NCBI GenBank assembly: GCA_013365325.1
Contig: JABVXV010000302.1
Location: forward strand, 1 to 64,000
Direction: 5' to 3'
Source: Dipetalonema caudispina
Lineage: Eukaryota > Nematoda > Chromadorea > Rhabditida > Onchocercidae
DNA length: 64,000 nt
Positions 1 through 11,981 of the stretch are shown piece by piece. The position numbers and the translations under genes were made by a program. Numbering within the stretch: position 1 is the first letter of the stretch; every line of letters starts with the position of its first letter. The notes beneath the pieces are model-generated. The model was not told the DNA's origin and did no database searches. It saw nothing but the letters and a program-made list of their open reading frames with translations.

Positions 1-141
<141 letters not shown>

Positions 142-2418
142 GAAGAAGAAGAAAGCAATAATCGTAATCAACATTGTCATCAGCATCATCCAAATTTTGT
201 TATCATATATTGTTGAATATGCAAACTTCAAATTTGATATTTTCATCAAATCTATCTGAAGAGTTGTAAAATAATCTTTCAGAAAATGCCAAAGCCGGAA
301 GTATTAGCGGAAACAGGAATATAATTGGAACTTTTCCAGAAGCCTCCAAATTTATAATTAAAAAAGTTGTTCAGTTTGTAAAACAAAAATAATACGAGAA
401 TTGTGAATTGTTCCGTTTTGTTATCATAGTCTTTCACAGCGAATTAAATGAATTTTCATTTTCTTAATTCTTTTGAATAATTTGTCAAATGTCCTCTTGA
501 GTACACAAGGGAAACTCGTCTTATCGCATTTAAAATTTCAACAATTTTAAATAAACTAAATTGTGCAGAAATGAATCAATCATAGACCTGTCTTTTGATC
601 GGTGGAAAGGCTGTATAATTAATATTGGAATTGTAATTCAATGCAAATTTCCCAATTCAAATAATTATGCCATTTGTAGTTAAACATAAAATCGTGATTG
701 AATGGTATGGATTTGACTTTCATTCAATGAATTTTATTGAATGAACGAAAAGAAAGTACATTATTCATTCTTCATAACAGTTATATATGATACCTTTTTT
801 GCAAGCAATATGTTATAATAGTGGTTTCCTTAACCTTATTATTTTGCACATTTCCTTCATTATTTTCCTTTCAGATTTCAAAATAGGCCCATCTTTGTAA
901 CAAATTTGAAATACGAAAGCTAATAATAACGGAATTATTTCACCCATTTTATATCTTACATAAGAATAGGAATTATAAAACAGAAAAATTTTAAACCAAA
1001 ACATCAATTCATTATGCTGAAATATCAGAACATTTCAGGTGATATACTCCATGTATTCAATGGATTTAACAATTGATTATCTTATATAAGAATTTTAACA
1101 CAATGCTAGCACATTTATAATTTTTATATTATGCATCCATCCGATTTCGAATTATCTTAAATCGGATTGAATAGGATTTCGTAACTTTCAAAGGACCAGT
1201 AATTGTGATGATAGGTATATTCCGTGAATTAAATAGCAAAAGTTAACCTTTAAGGTTAAAAAAAATTTTTGCTCTCAAAATAAATGTGATGTGAAGAAAC
1301 AACACCAATCTCATATAACAATCCTTTTTTTATAGGATTAAAAGGTGGTGATAGAGATTTCAGTCAGCTGTAAACGTCAAAGCTAGCGAAACATACTGTC
1401 ATGCGACACGAGTGATAAACTATGGGAAAACTTGACAATTTGAAATGGGATAATGATTAATTGTGTATTAATTGAAATGTTATTTTAAATCAATTATACC
1501 AAGGATGAAATCGTATGCAAAAAATACTATCACCTAAGGATTTCCCGAAAACGTCAAACAGAGAGAAAATTATTTCGAGTTGATGCATAATAAAATTCAA
1601 AAGTCTCTACAAATATTGAATGATGAAGTAAAACAATGACACATCAACAATAAAACTGCTATCGAAAACATAACAAACAAAAACTGAATAGACCACAGGG
1701 AAATTCTTAAAAATGAGGCTATAAAATGAACCTTTTTTTTCCGAACATACAAAAAAGCAAAAGTTAATAATTCTAACAAGAGGAACAAATAATAATACAA
1801 GAAGGAACGAACTAACTAAAGTTTGGAATAAAGAAATTTCCCAACAAAAAAAAGTGCTGCATGAACGTGTATCAAAAATTCCCCTGAAAAATACTAAATT
1901 TCAAAGACGAGGGAAAAAAATAAAAACGGAAACAAAAGGACGATGTACAAAAAAAAAACAAAAAAAGGGTGGATACAAGTAGTTATTAAAAATGATAGCT
2001 CCATAAATCGATTATAATTTTTGAATTAATGAAGGCTATCAACCAACTGGGAGTTTGATAATCAAACGGAAAATTCATTTTGACTGTAAATATTACCTTG
2101 CTGTTTTATCAAACAATACTGACAAATTGTTTAAAAATTTTTTAAAGGTCTTTTCAAACAGTCTGCTCCGATTTTATTGAAATTTGCAAAATAAATTGAA
2201 AATTTTTTAAATTGATTACTAAAAAACCGTCTAAGCATCTTATATAACTAGTTGTATCAACGTGTGGTCATAAGAAATCGGAATATGACACTGCTTGCAA
2301 CAACGAACGCGAACTATTCCTATGTTATAGAAAATGAGAAAATTCAAACACATACACATATCTAACACACATACATAAATACACACACACACGCACACAC
2401 ACACGCACACATACACAC

Positions 2419-2453
<35 letters not shown>

Positions 2454-2606
2454 GAAGGAAAATATAATTGAGAACATACAACATGTCACAAAAAGACTTG
2501 TCAGGAAAAATTCATAACGATAAAAATTTATAACTATGGTCTAATTTAAACCTTTGTAAGTTTCAAAAAAATTTCATTTTTATATACGCTACCAGAATAG
2601 CTTATA
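142..2606. other. 3' flank of lin-40, no gene seen
   Basis: AT-rich sequence with short ORFs that have no protein-like composition. It contains the CA-repeat at 2347-2453, a small inverted repeat at 1139-1167 (ATCCGATTT arms) and a 20-bp copy of lin-40 exon 14 sequence at 586-605. The distal part should hold the lin-40 3' UTR. Confidence 0.7.
2347..2453. repeat. (CA)n microsatellite with CATA interruptions
   Basis: About 107 bp of alternating ACAC with scattered ATAC and GCAC units. It lies downstream of the lin-40 stop codon and could be part of its 3' UTR or intergenic. Confidence 0.95.
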
Positions 2607-5600
2607 TCAAATGAAAAATCCCTGTAAATTAGGCCAATGTTTAGTAACAAAATCACTACTTCGACACGGATGCAACGCGATACGGCGGCCAATTTTCTTC
2701 GGACAGATTCGTCTACGCAATATCCTGAAAGAAAGAAAGGGAAAAATGTAAACCGACAAATACTAGTGTTCCCTCCAAAACAATTAATAGTAATTCTATT
2801 TAATATATGTTGTGGTTCAGCATTCAACTTTTTTAAATTCCATACAGTACAAATCATTCCGCAATGGCGCGAAATTCCGCTTGGTTGAATAGTATTAAAA
2901 GTTAGATGACGTCGGCAAATAAAAGGAAGAAAAATCGTATTTCCCAATAATTAAGTCAAGAAAAACCCTCCCAAGTGCTCATTGATTATGGTCAAGTAAT
3001 TGGAATCACTGAGACCATTGTCCGTAACAGTAAGACGACCGAAATTTGAGTCTATTTCAGAAATACAACTGTGTCAACATCAGAAGTTTCGTCAGAGTTA
3101 AATAAATATCCAAATAAACAATGAAGTATAAATGTGCAACATGCATAAAGCTAAACTCCAAAAACATCTCATAATTAAACTTTTCAAAAGGTTTCACGAT
3201 GTAATTCATAAAGTTTCTTTTTAAAAAGAACAATATACCAAAGAAAAAATGCATGCATGAGAAGTGCTTTGGAAACCAGTACGATTAATAGATATTTCGA
3301 AGTATCCGTCACAATTTCCCCCACCCTTCCGCTCATTCATCCCTTGCTAGCACAACGGTCAAATCCCACAATGCGACCGGAATGTCATGTTGTCAGCCCT
3401 TGAATAAAACATCAAATTACCCAATTCACAGGAATTACCTTCTTTCAAATGTCCAAAATATATTTCAGAACTTTGCCTGAAAGAACTTAATAACAACTTA
3501 GCGAATCTAACTTGTTACACGATATTCTCGATCTCCCATTAAATAATTTCATCCCTATATCGATTCCTCACTTTAACAATTACTTTCTACCAGACTTAGC
3601 ATATTACACTTACTTTAGTCGTGGTCCAGCGAGGAATAAAAGCTTCTCATCCAAACCACTCCATCGACTATCCGGTTGAAAGTTTTTCTTTCTGGAAGTA
3701 CCCACGGTTGCCAACATAGAACCGGTTGCTGTGGTAGTTTTTTTATCGTGTGCTATCGTATCGATACCAATCAGCAGTGCTGGTTGCGGAACTTGAGATT
3801 GTGGTGCTGAAGTGGTTGTTGCCGTTCGTGCAACTGTTGCCGCCACTGCCTGCAGCTGTTGTACTTGTTGTTGCTGTTGTTGTTGCTGCTGTTGTTGCTG
3901 TATTGTCGCAGCAAAAAGAGCCGGATTAACAGCAGCAATGGCTGGTGGTACAAGAACAGAAGTGGAAAGTGATAATGGTGTTACTGCAGCTATCGGCTTA
4001 TTTGCCTCATGTGCAAAGTTATGCATTGCAGTTGCTGCACCCGTGACATGACTTAAGTGTGGTTGCTGATTACGAATAGTGGTGCAAACAATTTTACTTG
4101 GACTTAATGATGGTTTAGTTACAATCGTGCTGGTAATGTGTGCACCAGAATGAACTGCAGCTATCTGTGATTGCAACGGTTGTGATACTAGTTGTGATGG
4201 TGGAAGTGATGGTAGTGGTGGTGGTGGAGGTGGTGGTGGCAATGTTGGTGGTGGTGGTGGAGGTGGTAGTGATGGTGGTGGTGCTGATGTTGGTAGTGCT
4301 GGTGGCGGTGTTACACCGGGTGCTGCAATTGACACCACTGCAGGATGATGGTAATGAGTATGAGCGGTACCAACGGATCCAGTAGTTACCAGATGAATGG
4401 CACTTTGCTGCTGCGTTTGCGCTACCGTTTGTTGCAAATGCTGCAATGAGAAAACGAAACGAAAACTAAAAAAAAGACCAAAATTTATCAAATCCGTGAT
4501 GGCTTTTTTGCGACTTATCTCCATCTTATCGACATCTATACTCATTATTCCTTGAGGTGTCCACAAACCTCTGGATCAGGAAAACCGAATGCTAACTATA
4601 TTAAACACATCAACTGTCAATGGTCAAGACATAAGAGAAGAAAGGAAACATCTCTCCTAACAATGCATGCAGCGCTGCTATCAGTTAAGAAGGTTATATA
4701 AATATATATGGTTACAAAATTTAATCATCGAATCATCTCTAAACAAGTGCCTTATCTAGTGGGTTATATCTTGCCTAGACCCAATGAACTGGACTTTCAC
4801 GAGTTAAGTCCACTTATTTTTTAACTGTTAATTAATAAGAGATTGATACTCGAGATTATCCGAAAAAAATATGCAAAATTTTTATTTTAATCCTGGCTTC
4901 CAGTTTTTATCTCATTCTCTTCAGATAATTTTTGAAAATCATGCCCTCATTTCAGTACTCACTTCAATGCTTAACTTTCGTCTTCTAAATAAAAAAGGAC
5001 AATCGATAAAGTAAGACAATAAGATCATCTGTTGTTTTTATCATCCAGAAGACAATTGAAATAACTCTATTAAAGCAATCTTTATCACTCAATGTATCCC
5101 TTAGAATTGGTCCAGCTATAGAGTAAATGCTTCATAATGGTAAATGCTTTATATATAAAACGTTAAATTTAATAGCTCATTTCCTCCTTCAACAATGAAC
5201 AATATTCTATCTAATATCTTGGTACAAATGTTCCAAACAATGGTTGAGCCAGGTGGAATGGAAGAGTTATTCACCTGATTACTGTCATTCCAAATATTCC
5301 CCTTCACAACCCTGTGAATCAAAAAAAAAGCAATCCAGATATCAAAAACGAAAAAAGATCGAAATTAAAAATTCCAGCTTCAAGGTTAAATCTACTCTTC
5401 TTAGATTACAGCAGCGCATAAAACAAGAAAAATTTTCGGCATTATTATAGACTAAGTTTGTCTGGAAAAAATTCAAATTGTGCAACGAAGTGAAATTTAG
5501 AATAAAACGGATAAACTGAATAGTTAATTCCAACAAGTGCGTGTTTGGGTGCATTTATGCTTGTGCACGCATATTTAGTAGTCAGCTCTGAGAAAGAGAA

Positions 5601-8600
5601 AAAGAACCATGCTATGAGGCAATCAAAAAATTGAAAATGTAAAGGAAATTTGATTCAAATAATTTGAAAAAAGATGGAGATCGAGAATGTCATTCAAAAC
5701 GTTCGGATTTAAAGTTCGAGGAAGTTGTGAAACGGTATAAAAAAGGATAAGATTCGGGGTAGTGAAACCTGTCTTTTGATCGGTGGTCCCCCTTTATCAC
5801 TTCCATGTCGTTTTTGAATGTTTGATATTGTAGTCCCCATTTGGGTGAATTGTGCGCTAGAAGCAATGATCGATGAAGCTATTTGAGCGACAAGCGCGTC
5901 AGGAAGTTTGTTGGCCTTAATTTGCTTTGCTGCACGGATTATTTCATACGGTTGTCGAGTTGTGCCTAAAGATGCAATATTATGTTGATGAGCTAAAAAA
6001 AATTTTTCAGAAATTAGTTCAACTTTGCAAAAAGAAATCTTAGGTTTCATTTGAGAAACGCTGAAAATGTCTTAATAGACTGCTGAATAACTAAGAATTC
6101 CAAAAGTACCAAAACATGGGTTAAAGTTTTGAAAAAGTTAGTCCATTCCATAAGTTTTACACATCTTTTAACATATCCAAGCACCAAACTGTGGGAAGGA
6201 ACTTTTCAACTCTGGATTGTTTTTAGCGATTTCAAGTAAAGTAAATGATTATAACATTATTTCTCGATCTCACTGAATAATTCAATAGCTTTGATTCGTA
6301 CAGAGACGGAATAAGAGGCATATCAGTACCATCTTGATGGCACTAATATTGGTGCTGATAGACTAATTCTATGGAACTTGCAAACTTATTTTATGATTTA
6401 ATAAAGGAACTTACAGAACTGCTTGATGGCATGTCCATTTATAGGTAAGAAAGGACGTCGTGCGGAACGTCGAATATTGAATAACGATTTTGGAGCTAAT
6501 CTTCGGGCAATTCGCATTGACAATGTTGTATTAAGATAGAATGCAACTCGAGTTTTCACTGACGATGAATGCCCTCCTCCTGATAATTTTTGCTGAGCTT
6601 GTGAATGACCGGATGGTAGACGTCCTAACATTTGGCTAGTACCGGAACGACCATTAATTCCATTCCTTGCCTAAAATAAGGGAAAGTTTGAGAACAGAAA
6701 TTTGAGTATGCTTAGGCTATGATCGTTTCGAATCACCAGAATTGGTAGTCTTTTTGACTCGCTTTAAAGTTCGCAGACAGTGTTCGAAATCTATTGTGCC
6801 CTACTGGTTCTAATTCCAACATAGACTGGGATAATGGATAAAAGTAAGTTAGGTGGTGCCGGAAGAACAAACAAAAAGTTTGAAAACTCCACAGGATGAA
6901 AGGTTTTTTGAATTTTACTAAACAATTTTGAAATTAAACAAGCACTGATGTTTCATTCAACTTAATGGAATTTCTTATTTACCGAAGTAGTAGAACCAGC
7001 TGTTCCAGAATTTCGATTGATAAAACTAGATGTAGCGACTGTGGATGTTAGTTTTTGAGATTGCGATTGGGGCTGTGATGTTGATTCTTGAGCCGTTGCA
7101 CCATCAAGATCATAAGATTCTAAAAAGAAGATAAGTTAGGACTTCTCACTCATGATAAAATTAATTATTCAGTAATAAATGTTCAAGGTTGTTGAAAGGT
7201 TGGTAGTGGAAACAATATGTTTGTGATATGCTACAAATTGATTAGTAATTTCTTTTTTTTTGAAGCAATTTCCTTTCTATTCTGATTAAAATCAATGATC
7301 ATTTTTATAAAACTCTCAATTATGGGATGATAACCGAACACGACTGTCACTTCTAAAAGTAACTTCGTTCACTGGAAAATGATAAGAAATAATGTCGTGG
7401 AAGGATGAAACAACTCAACATGCTGAGTTTTCCATATCACAATTCCGTCCCTGTTTTAGGGATGGATAAAAGAGAAGAGTATCTCTATCCATTCGCACTA
7501 CATTTCCTTGTCGAAAGACTTTTTTTAATTAAACCCTTCGAGAAAATTGAAACTTTAACTCTTAAGACGAAACAACAAACCATATTCATGAACGCGTTTC
7601 AATCCACCATATTTTTTCCATTGGGACCAACAAATACTACACAAACGAAGTTGCAGATGCGCTGGACCCCATGCATACCATTGAGTTGATTCGTCCACTT
7701 GACAACTTTCACATGCTGACGTACCTTTCATTGGTTGTCCACTAAGATTCGGTGGTCCGACCAAATTTGGATTTGGCTTATTGTAATTCGGTATGTACAC
7801 TTGCTTTAATTTGCTTTCTTGTTCGACTGCCTTGTTCTTTTTGACCTCAACATAACGATTTGTTGTTTTCCACATGTAGTAGTATTCAACAATATCCCGC
7901 ATTGATTTCCACGGTAGATAATCGGCACGTATATCACTGAAATCTTTCCCATACTTTTCCACTGCTTCTTCGAAAAGATTGGCTTCTGCTGCTGACCATT
8001 CTTCCATTTGATCACGACACAGTATCGGTCCACCTAAGCTAACCGTATTGTGCGATGTTGTCTTGTCTGCATCCAACGGGTAATGTTGTTTACTAGGCGG
8101 AGGTACCAAATATTTCACTGCCTAAAAAAGAAAAACAAAAATTTCACTAATTACAGGAATTCCCAAGAATGATACAAATTCGATGTTTTGTCTGCATCCA
8201 ATGGGTAAATTTGATAATCTGATGCAAGTTGCCGTGTCTTACATCACTTAAGTCCCTCGACTGGGATTAATATGTAACGTTTGTGTGGTTCCACTAAATG
8301 CTTTGAATTAAGCTCGAAAATTTTCCTAACAGTTAATAATCATTTTTTCATCATACATGTGTAATTTATTAGACCTGGAAATGATTTTGATAGACTAACA
8401 ACAGAAATAGTTGAAGAGAAAAATCGGTTAAGATTCTTCTTTATAATTAATCCATTGTTGGTCCGTCTATCTAAATCATCTCCAGATGTTTTCGCAAAAC
8501 TTCTGCTGTCGCATCAAGCGCCCTATCAGCATTGAAATGAATAAAACTTGCTATAACTATGCATTTTACTTCTTAAAATTATTGGCGTTTCATCTTATAA

Positions 8601-11600
8601 TTTTATTACTTAACTCTTCAGTTATGATAACCTGCTAATTTTCAACTCAACAATTTAAGAAGTTTGCAGAAGGATCGTGCAAAATTAATAAACGGTTCTT
8701 GTTTTGACCGTAATCGATCACATCCCATTATCCAGAGACTGAAGAGTTGAGCGTTAAACTGAATGACTGGATAATATTCATATCATTCAGGATACTAATT
8801 ATTATTCATATTATTCAAATCCAAGTTTTCAAATATTTCATCATCTGGTCCTCTTCCTGTCTTTCTATCATATTACTAAGATAGTAGTTATTGTTAATTT
8901 TAAAATGAAATGAAATTTCATTGAACTGGATCGAAAGAATGTGACGTAAATATGCACCTGTCCCATATCATAACTTGCTTGATGTAAAAGAGCCATAGCA
9001 TGGAAAAGGGTGACATCACGACTTGCAGCTGCTGCAGTCATGTGTAACGAAGGTAGTTTCATCGAAGATGACGTATCCAACGCACGTGAAAATGTTCCAA
9101 CCGCCCTAGATATTACAACAATGATGATACATTAGAAAAATAGGATTAAAAAAAGATACAAGTCCAATTCTGATATTACATCAATAATACCTTGCAACAA
9201 TCAAGAATTGGTCTATATCGCGATCCGTTAAATTGTGATGAGGATGATAGACAAGAAATTCGCGCTTTGAAGTTGTCACGACTGTTTCATCATCTTCTTC
9301 GTCTTCAGCAATCACCAAATTCCTGAACTATGACTTTACTAATTATATAATAAAAAAATTTCATCTTCAGGATTTTTCGTGAATGTATATTCCGAAATAT
9401 GCCTTTTTATCTTCAATCGTAGCGATATTTCCTGAAAACTTCCTAACAATGAAATGTAACTCAATCATTCGGAATATTCGGTTATTTCACATAAAGCCAT
9501 AGATGTCAAGGGCAGCATAATTGACGCGGCAATCAGAATGATTAGAAATACAATCAACTTATGATCAAAGAAACCATATTCAAACTGACCCATTCTCTTT
9601 GTTTTCATCTACAGCATCTGGCGCCATATCGTCAGGTACATCACACTGATATTTTTCACCAACTCTTATTTCGCCTTTATCTGCCAGTAATGTCATTGCA
9701 GTTGGATCAAATACCAGCGAATAAAAGAAAGCATCCTAGAAAATGAGTTTTAAATTCTACTTTGTCCATTGAAAAAAAGTCGTATTTCATTTTTTTTTCA
9801 GACCTTCAGCACAATACATAACTTTTTATTCGACCAAAAACTTTCAAAATTTACGTCACGATCTAAGTACATATCCGGAGTTTCAACTTCACTCAGCAAT
9901 GTTACGTTGCATTTGCCACGAATATGTGTTGCTGGAAGTGCTTCAATTTGTCGAGTAAGATAAAGTTCATGTTGTCTGAAAATGCAATGATTTTTGTCGT
10001 TAGGAAAGACGCCCGTATCAGCAGATCGCAACTTTCTAGAAGCAGGAAATTTTAATCCGATATGTTATTGTAAGACACCAAAAATCTCTCCGAATTCAAG
10101 TAAGTTGTTAAATTTGTAATTCACTTTTCCATCAATAAAGCTTACCTTAATACATGTCTTTCTTTCGGTGTCAAATTTTCGGCTCCTTTTGGAAGACCCG
10201 CAAAACCATAACCACCCTCCTTCGACTTTTCACTGTCTTTATCCTTTTCATCGCCCTCTTTGGTATCTAAGAGTATGAAGTCAACAAGACCTTGATTTTT
10301 CAAAACCAGAAAATAAAGCGACTTATTTACAACACGATGCCATACTTTCGGAAGCGCGGTGAGAATCAGAAAATTAGCTATTTCCAACAGCAACAGAATA
10401 ATACTACCTTTATTCTCAGATTCCACTTCTTCATCATCACCGGTATCTACACACATAGGTTTTGGTGAATCACTCTCCTCGCGAGTATCAGTTGTTGGAG
10501 TAGTGTCATCTTTAGCTTCCTGATTGCTTCGCTGACCATTTTCAGGTGAACTTTCATCATCTGTACAGATAAGCTATATACTGTTGGCATAATGTCACAA
10601 AACTAATGCTGCTGTTATATTAACTTCAAATAACTGAGGATGACCAAATATTAAAATCAAAAGCTTCGAGTATTGAAACATTTTCGATCATGATTACACG
10701 AACTGTTCAGCAATTCAAGGCAATACATCTCCTATCTCCCAATATGAATGCAACGCGGTAGTAAATCCACGTCCGAACCAGCAAATCATTCCCATCTATA
10801 TACCACTGATTAGGCTGCTGATGGTATAGATGAGTACGGTATTTGATATGCCAGTACTCCATGATTTATTTGAAGTTTCCCGAAATATATTCACAGTTTT
10901 TCAATACCATTCGGTCACTTCCAAACCAAAACACGACGAGAAGGGTTCACATCAACTATCCTCATTCTTCGGCAACTTAGATTTAACAAAGAGTTTGAAA
11001 GGTCTCTAACATAACAATGTTATTGATTGAGGCTTATTACCTTTTTTCATTCCATCAGATGACTCATCACTGGCATCCCCAGTAGGAGCAGATGGTGTAA
11101 CAACAAGACGTCGCCGTGTATTTATTACTTTATCTAAAAAAATAAAACTTAGAAGAAAGAGGAAATAGCATGTGGTTTTCTGTATGCTTTTACAATTTTC
11201 TCTTATTTTGCTTTTAAACCTAAAGCAACTGTTCCTAACTGTATCTCTGTTGACAACAAATTTTCTAAACGTTAGCATTAACAAAAACTCAATCATCTAA
11301 TTACTTACCAATTCTTTCTGCCCGATCAGCTACTTTAAGCAATGATGTAGGCAGGTCGCGTCGTCGACAGAAGCATGATACCTTCGCTTCCACATTTCCT
11401 GATGGTGTCTGAAAAGGTGTTCAAATTTTAAAAGTACCACGATAAAGATTTGAGAAATATGAAATTGTCCAACACGGGTAATACATATTCATTGATCAGA
11501 AAATTTAATCTATTTTTCCAAATTCATCTTTCGTTAGATTGAAAAACTAAACATGACATGATGGAATTGAAAAAAGAGAACTGCGACACAGAGTCATTTA

Positions 11601-11981
11601 CTTTAAATGTTTTTTGAAACAAACTTGTACCATATCTGTAACAATTTTTGAGCAACTATGTAATTAAATAAGTAAATATGACATAAACATATATATTTCT
11701 TACTTTATTCAATTCTTCAATCTTTCGCACCTGATAAGGAGCTGCACTTGAGATTTCGAAGTATACAAAATCTAAAAGAATGATTGAAAGATATATCAAA
11801 AGAAAATATCGAGGGAAAAAATAAAATCACGGATTTGTGATTTTTTTTTATTACTTACTTACGTCATCTCAGTGACTTTTGTTTAATTGAGATAAAGATG
11901 AGAACAGTAAGGTTGATAAAAAGTGAATTTTACTCAAAAATTCAAAACTTCACCTCCAACTCGATACATATTCTGCGCCAT
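2607..11981 (-). CDS. lin-40: Metastasis-associated protein homologue, NuRD subunit (16 exons, 1070 aa)
   Basis: MTA proteins scaffold HDAC1/2 and RBBP4/7 in the nuclear NuRD deacetylase complex. Exons (minus order): 11981-11954, 11771-11704, 11408-11309, 11133-11041, 10560-10408, 10266-10146, 9975-9855, 9735-9590, 9322-9191, 9105-8958, 8121-7581, 7119-6983, 6670-6415, 5992-5769, 4440-3614, 2724-2607. All junction phases agree. The start [15 protein letters not shown] matches the MTA N-terminus. Visible domains: BAH about 1-270 with an acidic insert (about 66-185); ELM2 about 265-370 ([32 protein letters not shown]); SANT about 408-460 ([22 protein letters not shown]); GATA finger C507/C510/C531/C534; RBBP-binding R1 about 635-682 ([13 protein letters not shown]); a polyproline/polyglutamine region; and a C-terminal R2-like tail. 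Human MTA1 is 715 aa, so this protein is longer, mainly through the insert and the low-complexity exon. The last exon is supported by phase and by similarity to the MTA1 end (W..D...F.A...). Confidence 0.93.
3865..3900 (-). repeat. Coding CAG/CAA tract in lin-40 (12 glutamines)
   Basis: Twelve consecutive Gln codons (mixed CAA and CAG on the minus strand), followed by Val-Gln-Gln, inside lin-40 exon 15. The mixed codons make it less slippage-prone than a pure CAG run. It lies in the disordered linker between the two RBBP-binding regions. Confidence 0.95.
4195..4290 (-). repeat. Coding GGT/CCA repeat in lin-40 (polyproline)
   Basis: On the plus strand this is a GGTGGTGGT-type repeat. On the coding strand it encodes two runs of 7-8 prolines separated by Thr-Leu, Ser-Leu and similar. 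It belongs to the same low-complexity exon as the glutamine tract and could be length-variable. Confidence 0.93.

Noticed and set aside
2240..2452. Cys-Val-rich open frame on the minus strand
   Set aside because: It is the CA repeat read in frame and has no other coding support.
5244..5450. Basic 68-codon frame inside a lin-40 intron
   Set aside because: Lys/Ser-rich, no homology seen, lies antisense within an intron and is most simply explained by A-rich DNA.
10790..10860. Possible microRNA-like hairpin in a lin-40 intron
   Set aside because: The arms CATCTATATACCA and TGGTATAGATG pair over only about 11 bp with a bulge, too short for a typical precursor.
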